Under the pieces are notes generated by a model. That model saw nothing but the letters and a program-made list of their open reading frames with translations. It was not told where the DNA came from and ran no database searches. From a virus, in IMG/VR virus record IMGVR_UViG_3300032893_000085, positions 1 through 47,241 of that record: a DNA stretch of 47,241 nucleotides; one strand, 5' to 3'. The translations under genes and the position numbers were made by a program. Positions 1 through 9,682 of the stretch are shown here, one piece after another. Numbering within the stretch: position 1 is the stretch's first letter; each line of letters begins with the position of its first letter.

Positions 1-156
1 GATGTCTTTGGGCACTGTCACACTTACTGGCGGTAACTTCTATGTCTGTACAACGGCAGGTACAACCAGTGTAGGATCTCCTCCGACTGGTACATCTGGT
101 TCTAGGTTTGCAAACAATCTGACTGACGGTACGGTTACTTGGCGTTACCTGTCTTC
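1..156. repeat. Terminal overlap repeat, left copy
   Basis: Bases 1-156 are the same as 47086-47241 except at one position: C at 127 and T at 47212. That difference falls in the third position of an aspartate codon and is silent. Both copies lie in the same reading frame of the tailspike gene. The simplest reading is that a circular or circularly permuted genome was assembled with an overlap; a polymorphic site or an assembly error explains the mismatch. Confidence 0.95.
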
Positions 157-973
157 GAATACGACGGCACATATCTTGATTGATAGCAATGCCACCGGTA
201 CGCATATTACTAACTCTTTCATGAGTTCTGTCGCGTTTGGTGTACGAGTAATCGATTCGCTTAACACTGGGTCGTCTTATCCTATCGGTATTTGGTTCCA
301 AGGCGAAGTCACTCAGACTACAGCCGGTGGCCTATCTTTCGAAGCAGGCAAGACTGTCTTTGTCTCTGAGACGAATATCTCCGGTATCCTAGACGGCAAC
401 GGTATTCAGACGATCAGTAACTTCGTTGGATCGTTTGGTGTTTCTGGTACTGTCTCAATCTCTGGTTGTAAGAGTAACGGGATTTACTTGAATGTAGGTT
501 CGGGTTTCTCTGTCAACGCGACATCTGTAAGCAATACAGGCTACGGCATCTCTATCGGCTCTGCAACTGATTACGTCATCACCGGCTGTAATCTCGTAGG
601 TAATACTGCTGGAACTATCCGAGGATATACTTCGAGCAATACTCAAGTCTACGCCAATAACATCCCTGACGGTACTAGTCAACTAGGGCAGAATCAGACG
701 TGGCACAACGTGACAGGCTCTAGAGCAGTCGGAACGACGTACACCAATACAGGGTCTTCTCCGATAACAGTTTCTGTCACGATGACATATACTACTGGTG
801 GAAGTAATAACTGGTATCTATATGTGAATGGCGTAGCTGTGGGTTTCAACTCAGGAAATGGCTCAACTGATACAAACGGAACTCTTCTTGCTATAGTTCC
901 TCCTGGAGCGACTTACCAAGCTACTCAAAATGTTGGTTCGGTGACGTTATTTCTGTGGTCTGAACTATACTAA
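2..973 (+). CDS. Tailspike, C-terminal part (gene wraps from window end)
   Basis: This is the carboxy-terminal 323 residues of a protein that starts at 46391. Joining the two parts through the terminal overlap gives about 555 residues in one frame. The segment is rich in Gly, Ser, Thr and Asn with short repeating beta-strand-like stretches, as expected of a beta-helix followed by a small beta-sandwich at the tip. The last 90 residues (from about TWHNVTGSRAVGTTYTNT) look like a separate receptor-binding or trimerisation module. The role is host-surface recognition and probably polysaccharide cleavage. No start for this part exists at base 2; the apparent ATG there is an internal methionine. 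Confidence 0.85.
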   Translation: MSLGTVTLTGGNFYVCTTAGTTSVGSPPTGTSGSRFANNLTDGTVTWRYLSSNTTAHILIDSNATGTHITNSFMSSVAFGVRVIDSLNTGSSYPIGIWFQGEVTQTTAGGLSFEAGKTVFVSETNISGILDGNGIQTISNFVGSFGVSGTVSISGCKSNGIYLNVGSGFSVNATSVSNTGYGISIGSATDYVITGCNLVGNTAGTIRGYTSSNTQVYANNIPDGTSQLGQNQTWHNVTGSRAVGTTYTNTGSSPITVSVTMTYTTGGSNNWYLYVNGVAVGFNSGNGSTDTNGTLLAIVPPGATYQATQNVGSVTLFLWSELY

Positions 974-1007
974 TTACAGTCTCTAGTAAGAAAGCCTTCT
1001 ATTTTCA

Positions 1008-3053
1008 ATGACACAGATCCCCCTTCAACATTCAGACTGGAGACGTGATACCGGCAACGAGCCTATCATCAAAGTCCAGAATAGGTTCTTCGAAAAGAAT
1101 CCTTCGAACTTTGTAGAAGGGGCTTCTGCTCTTATCCGACCCGGCTTTCGCCAATGGGTTAACCTCGGGTCTTCTCCTACTTGCTCGCTTTATTGTCAGG
1201 ACGGCACCTTCGGTAACCACCTCTTTGCTGTTACTCAAACTGGTGTCTATGTCCTAGATAGTAGTGGTACGCCGACTGAACTGACTGTCCCGGGTACGTT
1301 TACCACGAGTAGCACTGCTACGAATACGTTGGCTATCAGCAACGCCATCGGCGATATCGCTCCGTCAGCCTATGTCTGCGGAGATAACGACCTCTGGGTT
1401 GCGTCAGAACTTCCTACGGCTCTCGGTACACTGACGGCATCAGCGTCTGTCAATATCGCAGCTAACGACGTCGTAGTCATCGGAAGCATGTACTACAAGT
1501 TTGTGGTTACTAATCCAAACGACAACACTGAAAATGGTATGTCTGGGCATCCTTTTACTGTAGTCATTGGCGCGAACAACTCTGCCACACTACAAAACCT
1601 TGGCGATGCCGTAAATGCCGTCGGGAACTCGGCTAATTACTCCGTAGTAATCCAGAAGAATCCTCTCGCTAACCTCGACTATGTCTCTGGAAATTCGGCG
1701 TACTTCTATTCAACTTCAGGAGGCTCGTCGGGTAATTCGACGGTGAGTACGACTACGAGTGCGGCTCTTTCTTGGGGTGCTGGGACTTTCCTAGGTGGTG
1801 CTGATAGTGGGGCTTTCTCGACTTTTCGGCGTGTCCCATCTCCTAACGATCCCGGCAATCCTACTCCGACGAAGGTCACGTTCAAGAATATCATCATGAC
1901 GGATTCGTGCATGATTGCTATCGCGAACTCGCCTTACTCTAGGAGCGCAGGTCGCTGGTACTTCGTTAATCCGGGTGAGACGTGGATCGATCCTCTGTCT
2001 TACGCCACGATTGAAAGTAATCCTGACACTGTCGTCTCTGTCCGTTCTATCGGGACCAACGTCTGGTTTCTAGGGCGAGAGACTATCGAAGTCTGGTATC
2101 CCTCTGGAGATCCTGCGACGCCCTTCCAAAGAATTCCGGGCCGTGTCTTTAATCACGGTGTCATCGAGAACAGTGATTGTGTCGTTGGAAATACTCTCTT
2201 CTTCGTAGATACGAACGGACGTGTATTCCAAACAGGTGAGGGTGGCCCTACTCCGATTAGTAACAACTCGATCGAGGCAGTCCTAAAGAACTTCATCCAA
2301 GGTGATAACGGGTCTTCTCTGACACTTGAGAATATCATGAGGGCGTGGTCGTTCTCTATCGATGGGCACACCTACTATGTCCTAAATGTAGGTACTACTA
2401 TTACTTACGTCTACGATATTACGACACAGTACTGGACGGTATGGTCGAATTACAACGACACTGTCCTTCGTCAACACAACGGATGTCAAGCATTCTTCAC
2501 AATCAATAACACGACTTCGCTCGGCACATTCGGGCTGTCCTATCCTATTATTGCAGGCGATATCCGTTCAGGCGCTCTATGGATTATGGATCCTAAGTAC
2601 AGGTATGACGACGTCTACAACGAGAAGACAAGTTCATATCCTATCGAATGTATCCTGACGGCGGGTCTTCCTGCTCGTATGCGCGATACGTTTATCTGTA
2701 ACGAAGTCTATATGACAGGCTCAGTCGGAGATCCCTCTGTTCAACAGTTCTACATCGTAGATGGAGATCTAGGGCCAGAGATTACTGATAACTCGAATCT
2801 TATCTACGACGTCTCAGGAAATACCCCAGAAGGTAACGCCATCCTCGGTATCAATACGAGTAATATTTCTCTATTGACGAGTGACGACAACGGTCAGACA
2901 TGGCAGGACCAAGGCGACATCTCTGTCCAAGTCGGTAACTATACCCAAGAAATCGCTTGGCGAAGTCTTGGTATCGTGACTGCTCCGGGTAGATTGTTTC
3001 AGCTAGTAGACTACGGAGCCATCCCTAGAATTGACGGATTGGACATGAGATGA
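1008..3053 (+). CDS. P22 gp10-like tail hub / packaged DNA stabilization protein
   Basis: A 681-residue protein. The opening MTQIPLQHSDWRRDTG followed by NRFFEKNP and LIRPGFRQW is typical of the P22 gp10 family, which forms the hub of the short tail and plugs the portal after DNA packaging. The rest is a long beta-rich chain with repeated ITYVYDITTQYWTVW-type segments that suggest beta-propeller blades. It follows the tailspike and precedes ejection proteins, which fits tail assembly. Its stop overlaps the next start (ATGA at 3050-3053), so the two are probably translationally coupled. The family assignment is from remembered sequence character. Confidence 0.8.
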   Translation: MTQIPLQHSDWRRDTGNEPIIKVQNRFFEKNPSNFVEGASALIRPGFRQWVNLGSSPTCSLYCQDGTFGNHLFAVTQTGVYVLDSSGTPTELTVPGTFTTSSTATNTLAISNAIGDIAPSAYVCGDNDLWVASELPTALGTLTASASVNIAANDVVVIGSMYYKFVVTNPNDNTENGMSGHPFTVVIGANNSATLQNLGDAVNAVGNSANYSVVIQKNPLANLDYVSGNSAYFYSTSGGSSGNSTVSTTTSAALSWGAGTFLGGADSGAFSTFRRVPSPNDPGNPTPTKVTFKNIIMTDSCMIAIANSPYSRSAGRWYFVNPGETWIDPLSYATIESNPDTVVSVRSIGTNVWFLGRETIEVWYPSGDPATPFQRIPGRVFNHGVIENSDCVVGNTLFFVDTNGRVFQTGEGGPTPISNNSIEAVLKNFIQGDNGSSLTLENIMRAWSFSIDGHTYYVLNVGTTITYVYDITTQYWTVWSNYNDTVLRQHNGCQAFFTINNTTSLGTFGLSYPIIAGDIRSGALWIMDPKYRYDDVYNEKTSSYPIECILTAGLPARMRDTFICNEVYMTGSVGDPSVQQFYIVDGDLGPEITDNSNLIYDVSGNTPEGNAILGINTSNISLLTSDDNGQTWQDQGDISVQVGNYTQEIAWRSLGIVTAPGRLFQLVDYGAIPRIDGLDMR

Positions 3054-3253
3054 CTGCACCCCTGTCTTGGCAGGCGCCTATTGTCGATCCAGCGACGGGA
3101 TGCCCTACTGCCTTCTTCCTAGAAGTCTGGCAAGCTCTTGTGACACTAGGACTAGGTGATCTCAAGAACGTCACATTACCTAGTAATCCCGCCGACGGTC
3201 ACGTCCTGACATTAACTTATAACGAGAGTACAAAGACATGGGTGGGGTCGTAA
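3050..3253 (+). CDS. Small tail-associated protein
   Basis: A 67-residue protein starting in an ATGA overlap with the tail hub gene. It contains the segment GLGDLKNVTLPSNPADGHVL, a pattern often seen in short tail or fibre-connecting proteins, where an aspartate-rich turn is followed by DGxVL. There is no membrane segment. It lies between the tail hub and an acetyltransferase-like gene, so a structural or tail-needle-adjacent role is plausible. I cannot name a family. The next gene starts 16 bases before its stop. Confidence 0.65.
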   Translation: MTAPLSWQAPIVDPATGCPTAFFLEVWQALVTLGLGDLKNVTLPSNPADGHVLTLTYNESTKTWVGS

Positions 3254-3657
3254 GAACAACCGACGTCGAAGCAGTCCGAGAAGCCGTCTTCTTCTCTTAC
3301 AAAGAGATCGACGGTCTAGATATACAGGGGTGGCTTGATGACGATAACAACATCGCTTATATTGATGACGGCTCTGTTGCTCTGTTTCAGAGGTTTCGTC
3401 CGGGGATCGTCATCGGCCACTACTTCTTCAAAGTCAAAGGCAAGATGGCTATCAAGCTTGCGAAAGAGATTATTTCTGAAGTCTTTAAGACAGAAGAAGC
3501 CATAATGGGTATGACACCTCTAGTAAATCTCAAAGCTCGTTGGATGAACCGTCAGTTGGGTTTCAAAAGTAATGGAGTCATCGACGGCAAAGAAGGCCCT
3601 TGCGAACTCGTCATATTGACAAAAAAGGAATGGGAAGCGAATGAGTTTTCTGCGTAA
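3238..3657 (+). CDS. GNAT acetyltransferase-like virion protein
   Basis: A 139-residue protein with the outline of a GNAT acetyltransferase: an N-terminal helix, a central beta sheet (IVIGHYFFKVKG), and a C-terminal NLKARWMNRQLGFKSNG segment that resembles the end of the acetyl-CoA-binding fold, where an N-x-x-x-x-x-x-x-x-x-LGF motif is common. Similar small acetyltransferase-like proteins occur beside ejection proteins in podoviruses (T7 gp13-type position). Whether it is catalytic or only structural cannot be told. It overlaps the previous stop by 16 bases and the next start by 17 bases. The chosen ATG is the first in the frame. Confidence 0.55.
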   Translation: MGGVVRTTDVEAVREAVFFSYKEIDGLDIQGWLDDDNNIAYIDDGSVALFQRFRPGIVIGHYFFKVKGKMAIKLAKEIISEVFKTEEAIMGMTPLVNLKARWMNRQLGFKSNGVIDGKEGPCELVILTKKEWEANEFSA

Positions 3658-3910
3658 CATATTTCAGAATTCGGGCCAACAGGGTAGTGATGGAGGTGGT
3701 TCGTTTTTAGGCAGTAAAGCGCAAGGCCCCACTCTTAATCAACTAATGTCTCAATACCTTTTGCTTCATATGGGTGATGGTATGGGACCAAGTGTGTGGG
3801 ACGAGAAACCTCCTGCGCCTCCACAAATGCCGACAGCATTCCAAAAGAGAACCTTTGATCCTACTGATTTTTCTTCGTGGGACAACTTTAGCAGTACAGG
3901 GAGAAGCTGA
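3641..3910 (+). CDS. Small virion/ejection-associated protein
   Basis: An 89-residue protein opening MSFLRNIFQNSG, close in style to the next gene (MGFLNGIFGGPS). The two neighbours may share an N-terminal signal for capsid packaging. The body is Gly/Ser/Pro rich with aromatic residues at the C terminus (DFSSWDNFSS). Its stop overlaps the next ATG (TGATG at 3908-3912). Function unknown; position between the tail hub and ejection proteins suggests an internal virion component. Confidence 0.65.
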   Translation: MSFLRNIFQNSGQQGSDGGGSFLGSKAQGPTLNQLMSQYLLLHMGDGMGPSVWDEKPPAPPQMPTAFQKRTFDPTDFSSWDNFSSTGRS

Positions 3911-4398
3911 TGGGCTTTCTTAATGGCATTTTCGGAGGCCCGTCGACGAGCCAACAATCATCGAGCGCGTCAAATCAGGCGTTTCCGTATCTGGCATCCG
4001 CCCTCTCGGGAGCACTACCAGATGCGAGTAATGCCTCTAGTATGATCTCGAAACTGCTCGGCGGAGACAACTCAGGCCTACAGCAATACGAACAGAATAC
4101 GGGATACTACCCTGCTCAACAGGCCACGTCTTACGGCGTGACGGCCAACAGGGCAGCATCTGGTATGCTTAACTCTGGGGGAACTCAGACGGCGTTGAAT
4201 ACTGCGGCTAACAACCTAAACCAGACATACGCCAATAACTATCTCTCTGCTTTGACCGGCTACGGCAACCTTGGTGTCTCGTCGGCGAATGCCCTCTCTG
4301 GTTCCGGTTATCAGAGTTCTTCGTCCGGGTCGTCCACCAACGGCGGTAAGACGGGTCTTGGGAAACTCCTAGGCGCTGGCGCGTCAATCTTCATGTAG
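3910..4398 (+). CDS. Ejection (DNA transfer) protein, small, P22 gp7-like position
   Basis: A 162-residue protein with low complexity: Ser, Gly, Ala, Asn and Gln dominate and there is no charged core. The start MGFLNGIFGG is an amphipathic N-terminal helix; the end KTGLGKLLGAGASIFM is a second amphipathic or membrane-active helix. The middle (QATSYGVTANRAASGMLNSG) is typical of small podoviral DNA transfer proteins that leave the virion and form a channel across the envelope. It is the first of three consecutive ejection-type genes. Assignment rests on composition and order rather than on a diagnostic motif. Confidence 0.6.
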   Translation: MGFLNGIFGGPSTSQQSSSASNQAFPYLASALSGALPDASNASSMISKLLGGDNSGLQQYEQNTGYYPAQQATSYGVTANRAASGMLNSGGTQTALNTAANNLNQTYANNYLSALTGYGNLGVSSANALSGSGYQSSSSGSSTNGGKTGLGKLLGAGASIFM

Positions 4399-4408
4399 GG
4401 AGCTTAAT

Positions 4409-5536
4409 ATGGATCTTATCAATATGCTCCTCCAAGGAGCGGCGCCACAAGACCCTAACGCGATCGTAGTAAACGGGTCGACTAACCAACCGCCACAACA
4501 GTCTCCTATTACAGGGCAGACACCTTCTGTTCCTCCTATGAGGATGATCCCCGGGGCTAACATGGTTACTCCGCAGGGTCAACAGCCAGACAACTATCTT
4601 CCGAATACCAGCAATCTTCCGCGTCCTCAAGGTAATCTTTTCCAGAGGATAGTAGGGGCCTTAATAGACGCTCCCTACCGTGGGACTGGAAGACCGGGCC
4701 CTGTAGAACAGGCGCTTCAGAGAAATACCATTGCTAACGCGATGGCTAACTTCGATCCGGCTCACCCCGAACAGACATGGGCAAGAATCGCTGGTGTTGA
4801 TCCTGTAATGGCGCAGCAGCTTGAAGAGAATCACAACAATACTCAGGCCGCCCAGATGTGGCGGACTATGCAGGCTCAGAATACTGCTCAGACACAGATC
4901 GGCAACATTGTCCATCACTTCATGTCTGATCCCGGAACTGACGACGAAGCCAAAGCCAAAGTCTGGTCGGGTGGTCTTCGTGACAAGCTCATCGGTATGG
5001 CACAGAGGGCTGGTCTCCTGAAAGACCAAGACGGCAAACCCATAGCGTCTGAAGACTTCCTTCCTTCTGATTACGACAAGACGGCTATCTCTGCCTATGG
5101 TGATGTCGGTTACGCCGCCAAGGACCAAGACAAGAATGCCAATCAGGCTAATCACTGGGACGACCAAGCACAACACTGGGCGACTATGGACAACAACAAG
5201 AAGGCTCAGATTGCTGCAACTCTACAAGCCGCTACTATCAAGGCAGGTGCTCAGACGGGGGCTGCTTCAATTCGTGCTGCGGCAGCTCTAAAGGCGGCTG
5301 GTCTTGCTCATAGTGATAAAGAGTCTCAACAGATTCTAGATGCGTATAAGATCAACGGCCAGTTCCCTTGGGTCCATGCTCCCGTTCCGGGACAACCTCA
5401 AGGAGGCCAGCCTGCGCCTCAATCAGCCCCAGCACCTACTATTGCCCCGACGCATAACTACGTCAAGACGGGGCGAGACGCTTCTGGAAGACCTGTTGGT
5501 ATGACGCCTGATGGTCGTATCGAGTACATTCAATAA
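4409..5536 (+). CDS. Ejection protein, medium
   Basis: A 375-residue protein. The first 90 residues are Pro/Gln/Asn rich and probably disordered; residues about 95-300 are helical with many Gln and Ala (for example QLEENHNNTQAAQMWRTMQ and ATLQAATIKAGAQTGAAS), the character of podoviral ejection proteins that assemble a trans-periplasmic conduit. The C terminus returns to a Pro/Gln-rich tail (GQPQGGQPAPQ) and ends DGRIEYIQ. Next to a 1375-residue partner and after a gp7-like gene, it occupies the place of the second P22-type pilot protein. No enzymatic motif is visible. Confidence 0.6.
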   Translation: MDLINMLLQGAAPQDPNAIVVNGSTNQPPQQSPITGQTPSVPPMRMIPGANMVTPQGQQPDNYLPNTSNLPRPQGNLFQRIVGALIDAPYRGTGRPGPVEQALQRNTIANAMANFDPAHPEQTWARIAGVDPVMAQQLEENHNNTQAAQMWRTMQAQNTAQTQIGNIVHHFMSDPGTDDEAKAKVWSGGLRDKLIGMAQRAGLLKDQDGKPIASEDFLPSDYDKTAISAYGDVGYAAKDQDKNANQANHWDDQAQHWATMDNNKKAQIAATLQAATIKAGAQTGAASIRAAAALKAAGLAHSDKESQQILDAYKINGQFPWVHAPVPGQPQGGQPAPQSAPAPTIAPTHNYVKTGRDASGRPVGMTPDGRIEYIQ

Positions 5537-5545
5537 GGATTAAGT

Positions 5546-8500
5546 ATGCCGGTTGGTGATATCACTTGGGACGAAGCTCCCGTACAACCTCAGGGAATTA
5601 CTTGGGACGCCACCCCGGCAGCTACTCAAGCTGTCCCGCAAGGTATTAAGTGGGACCAGCCGGCAACTCCTCAGTCCGAACCTATCTCAAAAACTCCGCC
5701 AGCGCCGCAAGCGATTACTTGGGACGCCCCGACTAGAACTCTCCAACCTGTCACTGGTGGTCCTGCTAACCTCAACACCCATCAGCGCGATTTCACTGGT
5801 GTCCCTGAAGGCGAGGCAGTTGTCGACGACGACTGGAAGAAGAAGGCTGCTCAGATTCAGGCAGATGCCTATACTCTCATCCACAACGGTCTGAGCAATC
5901 AAGAGACGCTCGATACTCTCCAGAAGGTTCATGGGACGTTCCGTCCTCAGGATATTCCTGTCCTGAATAGCTACTTCGACGAGTATAGGAAGGGCGGCAA
6001 CCGTCCGATTAACTTTGGACAGGAAGAGCATACCCAGCCTACCGTGACGGCTAACGTTCCTAAAGAGAGTGCACCTCAAGCTGTCGGTCATTCTATCTAT
6101 GACACAATAACCGGTCTTGTTCGTGGTGCCACAGAAGAGCCCAAGAACTGGATCGACAGTTGGGGTGATCGTGCCCTAAACGCATTCGGTCTTGAATCTG
6201 ATACTGAGCTTGCCAAGAACGAAGAAGATCGTGCAGCGCATGAAGCTTCGGAGTACTACAACCCACAAGGTTGGTCACGTACTGTAGGCAGCTTTGTCGG
6301 CAACGCCGTCCCTATCGTAGGTGTTGAGGCTTTGACTGGAGGTGAGGCAACTCCCGGTCTTCTTGAAGGCGCCGCCTCGAAGTACATGACTACCGTTGGC
6401 AAAGGCGCTCTCTGGGGCGCTGTAATGTCTGGTGGTAAAGACGTCGGTATAAACGCCCTGAACGGCGCTCTACTTGCTGGTGCTCTCCACGGAGGTATCG
6501 GCTCTCTTCCTGCCGCACTAGGTCTGGCAGGTTCTGGTATCGACCATGTTGCAGGCGCTCTCGGTATTCCTGTCAACGCCCTCGCTGATAGGATGGCCGG
6601 AGTTATCTCTCGTGCGTCTGATCTCAAGGATGTCCTCTTTCCGACGGATAACCCGAAAGTCACTGCACAGACGTTCGATCCTGAGATGGCTAAGCTTGGT
6701 GTAACGGCTGGAGCAACTGACAGCGCCGCTGCGGTAAGAGCCAATCATCTAGAAATGGTCAAAGCCGCCATCGATGACACGACGAAGAATTGGGAGGAGT
6801 CCCCTAACGTCAACATCCTCGGTTCGGTTCGTAACATAACTAAGGCTCAACGAGCCGAAATCATAGCGGAGGGAGGTGATCCAAAGAATCTCAACGGGTG
6901 GGTGTCGAAGGACGGCACAGTTAATATCGTCGCCGATAAACACGCCACCCCGGAAGAAGTCCAAGCGACACTCTTCCACGAGCAACTCGGGCACGTCGGT
7001 CTTACTAGGACGTTTGGTTCTGGTCTCGACGCCCTCCTCCAGCATGTCTATGACACGAACTGGAAGGCCCGGATGTATGCCGACAGGTACAACGAGAAGT
7101 TCCCTGATGTCTATAAAGGACAGGATCAACATCTCCGGGCGACTGAGGAATACCTCGCCGCTCTCTCTGAGAAGGGCCCGCAAGATCTGTCTGCGTGGGA
7201 ACAGACAAAGCAGTTCATCAAGAACTTCGCTCGTGAAAAGCTGGGTTGGAATCTCAGGACGTCTGACACAGACGTGAAACAGATCCTGTCTGAGACCCAT
7301 ACCAACGCCATGGCGAAAGCTCCTGACGCATCTAAACAAGCAGGTACTCGTCTTAGTCAAGTCTGGTCGGGAGAAACTCCTCCTCAAGGGTCTCGCTTCT
7401 CTATTCGAGGGAATGACATCCTCTCTGAAGATGACTTCAAAGCCAAGTCTCGGTGGACTCGTAACGTCGTAGACGCTGTCAAGTCTGAAATCGGAAGTAA
7501 GATGTCTTTCGATGACGCCATCGATCGTGTCTCTGAAGTTGGTCTTACTCCGTCTAAGATGATGAAGAAAGCCCTCTCGCACGATCCTACGCTTGCCCTG
7601 AATGCCCGACAGGCTATGTATGACATGGGCGAGAAACTCCGGTCACTGTCTACAAAAATTGACAACGGTACAGCGACTGTCGCAGAGACTGACAAGTTCA
7701 AGAAGAACTTCTCTCAATACGTCCGATACATCGAGAACGTCGAGGGCTACGTCAGCAACATCGCCCGGAGTATGTCCTTTTTGAGGATGACTAAGGGAGA
7801 GTTCGACAAGATGCCAGAAGGTGTCGACCTCGCTAAACTCGATGACCCTAACTACCTTCGTGAAGTCGCCTTCAAGATGAGGACTTACAACGACCCTGCC
7901 CAACAGGCAAAGCTCGCTAAGGATATAGCCAAAGGTCTTCCAGAGGACGCTCTCACTAGTATTCACTACGACTTGATGCTGTCAGGTGTTAGGACGCAAA
8001 CTAGGAACGTCTTCGGCCAGATGACTAACCTAGCAATGGATATGCTCGTAGCTAAACCTGCTGGTAAAGCTCTCGGAGAAGTCGGAAACTTCTTGAGGAA
8101 GCTCACAGGTACGACGAGTATGACTCCTTCTGAGACTATGTCTATGAGGGAGTACGGGGCCCGTTGGGTCGGTCTTATTAGGTCTCTGACTGACACGGCG
8201 ACATGGAAACAGACGGCACAGTCGTTTGCCGAGATGCGTCCTATCAGTAAAGGCGATCTACAGTTCGAGACAAAGGGTTCGCCTATTCCCGGTGTCGACT
8301 ACGGGCGTCGTGGTCTTGCTGCGGCCGATAACCTCATCCATAGCATCATTACGAATAGTGACTTCTATGGGGCTGCCGTCAGAGAGGCACAACATCTTGG
8401 TCTGAAAGGCCCTAAGTTCTGGGACCATGTAGACTACCTCGTCAATAATCCAACTGAGAAGATGGTCAAAGAAGGTAACGAGTATGCTTCTGATATAGGC

Positions 8501-9673
8501 CTGATCGGTAAGGCCGACGGACCTCTCTCCAGAGCCATCCAAGCTTTCAATAGTTATGCCGTCAAACATTCTGATACACTGGAAGGGAAGACGATTCTTC
8601 GTCCTCTACGCTTCATCATTCAGAATGCAGTGCCCTTTCAGAGGGTGGCGAGTAACATGGTGCGTATGAGTCTTGAATGGTCGCCTGCTACGGCTTTGTC
8701 TAGGAATACGAGAGCTGCCTTTGGTCTTGAAGGTTCTTCCGTAGCTCGACAGACTGCTATTGCTAAGGCGGTCATTGGTGCAGCTCTTGGCTGGCACTTT
8801 GGTCAGATGTACGTCGACGGCAACCTTCGTAAGAATCCCACAACGGGTTATATCGAGTACAAGAGTGGGAAATTCTGGCATTCGATGAATGGCATGGACG
8901 CCCTCATTGGTATCGTAGGCCCGGCAATGGGTATGATCGACGCCTATAAGAGTGCTAAAGGTCATGACCTTGTTCAAGCTACGGCTGATGTAATCAACGG
9001 CTTCGGGGCGGCTTTCTACTCAGAAGGTTTCGGAGAACAACTCGGAACACTCCTCGACGCGATGAATCCCAAGGGGGAACACTCCCTCCATAAGCTCATC
9101 GACACACAGGCGACTTCGTGGGAACCTGCGCTGGCCAAGGATGTGACTAAGGCATATACCGATCCGATGGTTCGAGATACGTCTGCTAAAGTCCTAAATC
9201 CTGAGACGAAGAGACCCGAAGAGGACTGGGGACAACAAACTCTGAATAAACTCCAAGCTAATATCCCCGGTGAGTCTAATAAACTTCCTCTGAAGCTTGA
9301 CAATCTAGGCAGGCCTACGGAGAGGTATCAGAATATCACAGGTCTCTTTGATAAGACTCCTATCGATACTGATCCTGTCGCTAACGAAATCGACCGACTT
9401 CATAAGGCTCTAGGTAAACCCGTCCTCGGTAATCCGACACAGTTGAATAATCAAGGACAACTTATGGCTGGGACACAGATCCACCAGACGGTCCAGAGTC
9501 TTCTTGACTCTCCCGGTTGGGGCCAAATCCCAGACGCAGCAAAAGCCTCGGTCATCAAAAGACTGGCTACGACAAGCAGGAAGCAGGCTAAGTCTTTTAC
9601 GACTACACCGACGCCTCCCAGTAATCCCTTCGTTGCACCACCCGCCCCACAAGACATTACGTGGGATCAATAA
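5546..9673 (+). CDS. Giant ejection protein with HExxGH metallopeptidase-like domain
   Basis: The largest gene, 1375 residues, last of the virion block. It has a Pro/Gln-rich N terminus containing four copies of an I-T/K-W-D motif and a C terminus ending in ITWDQ. A glycine-rich hydrophobic stretch (about residues 250-340) may be membrane active. Around residue 475 is LFHEQLGHVGL, matching the HExxGHxGL zinc-peptidase-like signature found in large phage polyvalent proteins. Long helical regions follow. The expected job is to enter the cell with the DNA and help it cross the envelope, possibly cutting a target protein. Peptidase activity is inference from the motif. Confidence 0.75.
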   Translation: MPVGDITWDEAPVQPQGITWDATPAATQAVPQGIKWDQPATPQSEPISKTPPAPQAITWDAPTRTLQPVTGGPANLNTHQRDFTGVPEGEAVVDDDWKKKAAQIQADAYTLIHNGLSNQETLDTLQKVHGTFRPQDIPVLNSYFDEYRKGGNRPINFGQEEHTQPTVTANVPKESAPQAVGHSIYDTITGLVRGATEEPKNWIDSWGDRALNAFGLESDTELAKNEEDRAAHEASEYYNPQGWSRTVGSFVGNAVPIVGVEALTGGEATPGLLEGAASKYMTTVGKGALWGAVMSGGKDVGINALNGALLAGALHGGIGSLPAALGLAGSGIDHVAGALGIPVNALADRMAGVISRASDLKDVLFPTDNPKVTAQTFDPEMAKLGVTAGATDSAAAVRANHLEMVKAAIDDTTKNWEESPNVNILGSVRNITKAQRAEIIAEGGDPKNLNGWVSKDGTVNIVADKHATPEEVQATLFHEQLGHVGLTRTFGSGLDALLQHVYDTNWKARMYADRYNEKFPDVYKGQDQHLRATEEYLAALSEKGPQDLSAWEQTKQFIKNFAREKLGWNLRTSDTDVKQILSETHTNAMAKAPDASKQAGTRLSQVWSGETPPQGSRFSIRGNDILSEDDFKAKSRWTRNVVDAVKSEIGSKMSFDDAIDRVSEVGLTPSKMMKKALSHDPTLALNARQAMYDMGEKLRSLSTKIDNGTATVAETDKFKKNFSQYVRYIENVEGYVSNIARSMSFLRMTKGEFDKMPEGVDLAKLDDPNYLREVAFKMRTYNDPAQQAKLAKDIAKGLPEDALTSIHYDLMLSGVRTQTRNVFGQMTNLAMDMLVAKPAGKALGEVGNFLRKLTGTTSMTPSETMSMREYGARWVGLIRSLTDTATWKQTAQSFAEMRPISKGDLQFETKGSPIPGVDYGRRGLAAADNLIHSIITNSDFYGAAVREAQHLGLKGPKFWDHVDYLVNNPTEKMVKEGNEYASDIGLIGKADGPLSRAIQAFNSYAVKHSDTLEGKTILRPLRFIIQNAVPFQRVASNMVRMSLEWSPATALSRNTRAAFGLEGSSVARQTAIAKAVIGAALGWHFGQMYVDGNLRKNPTTGYIEYKSGKFWHSMNGMDALIGIVGPAMGMIDAYKSAKGHDLVQATADVINGFGAAFYSEGFGEQLGTLLDAMNPKGEHSLHKLIDTQATSWEPALAKDVTKAYTDPMVRDTSAKVLNPETKRPEEDWGQQTLNKLQANIPGESNKLPLKLDNLGRPTERYQNITGLFDKTPIDTDPVANEIDRLHKALGKPVLGNPTQLNNQGQLMAGTQIHQTVQSLLDSPGWGQIPDAAKASVIKRLATTSRKQAKSFTTTPTPPSNPFVAPPAPQDITWDQ

Positions 9674-9682
9674 AGGAAAATA

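Noticed and set aside
1-156. Direct terminal repeat of a linear virion genome
   Set aside because: Possible in principle, but the repeat lies inside the tailspike gene at an arbitrary point and has a mismatch, which fits assembly overlap of a circularly permuted or circular map better.
6749-7582. Minus-strand frame of 277 residues
   Set aside because: Antisense shadow of the giant ejection protein with no start signal and Arg/Leu-rich sequence.
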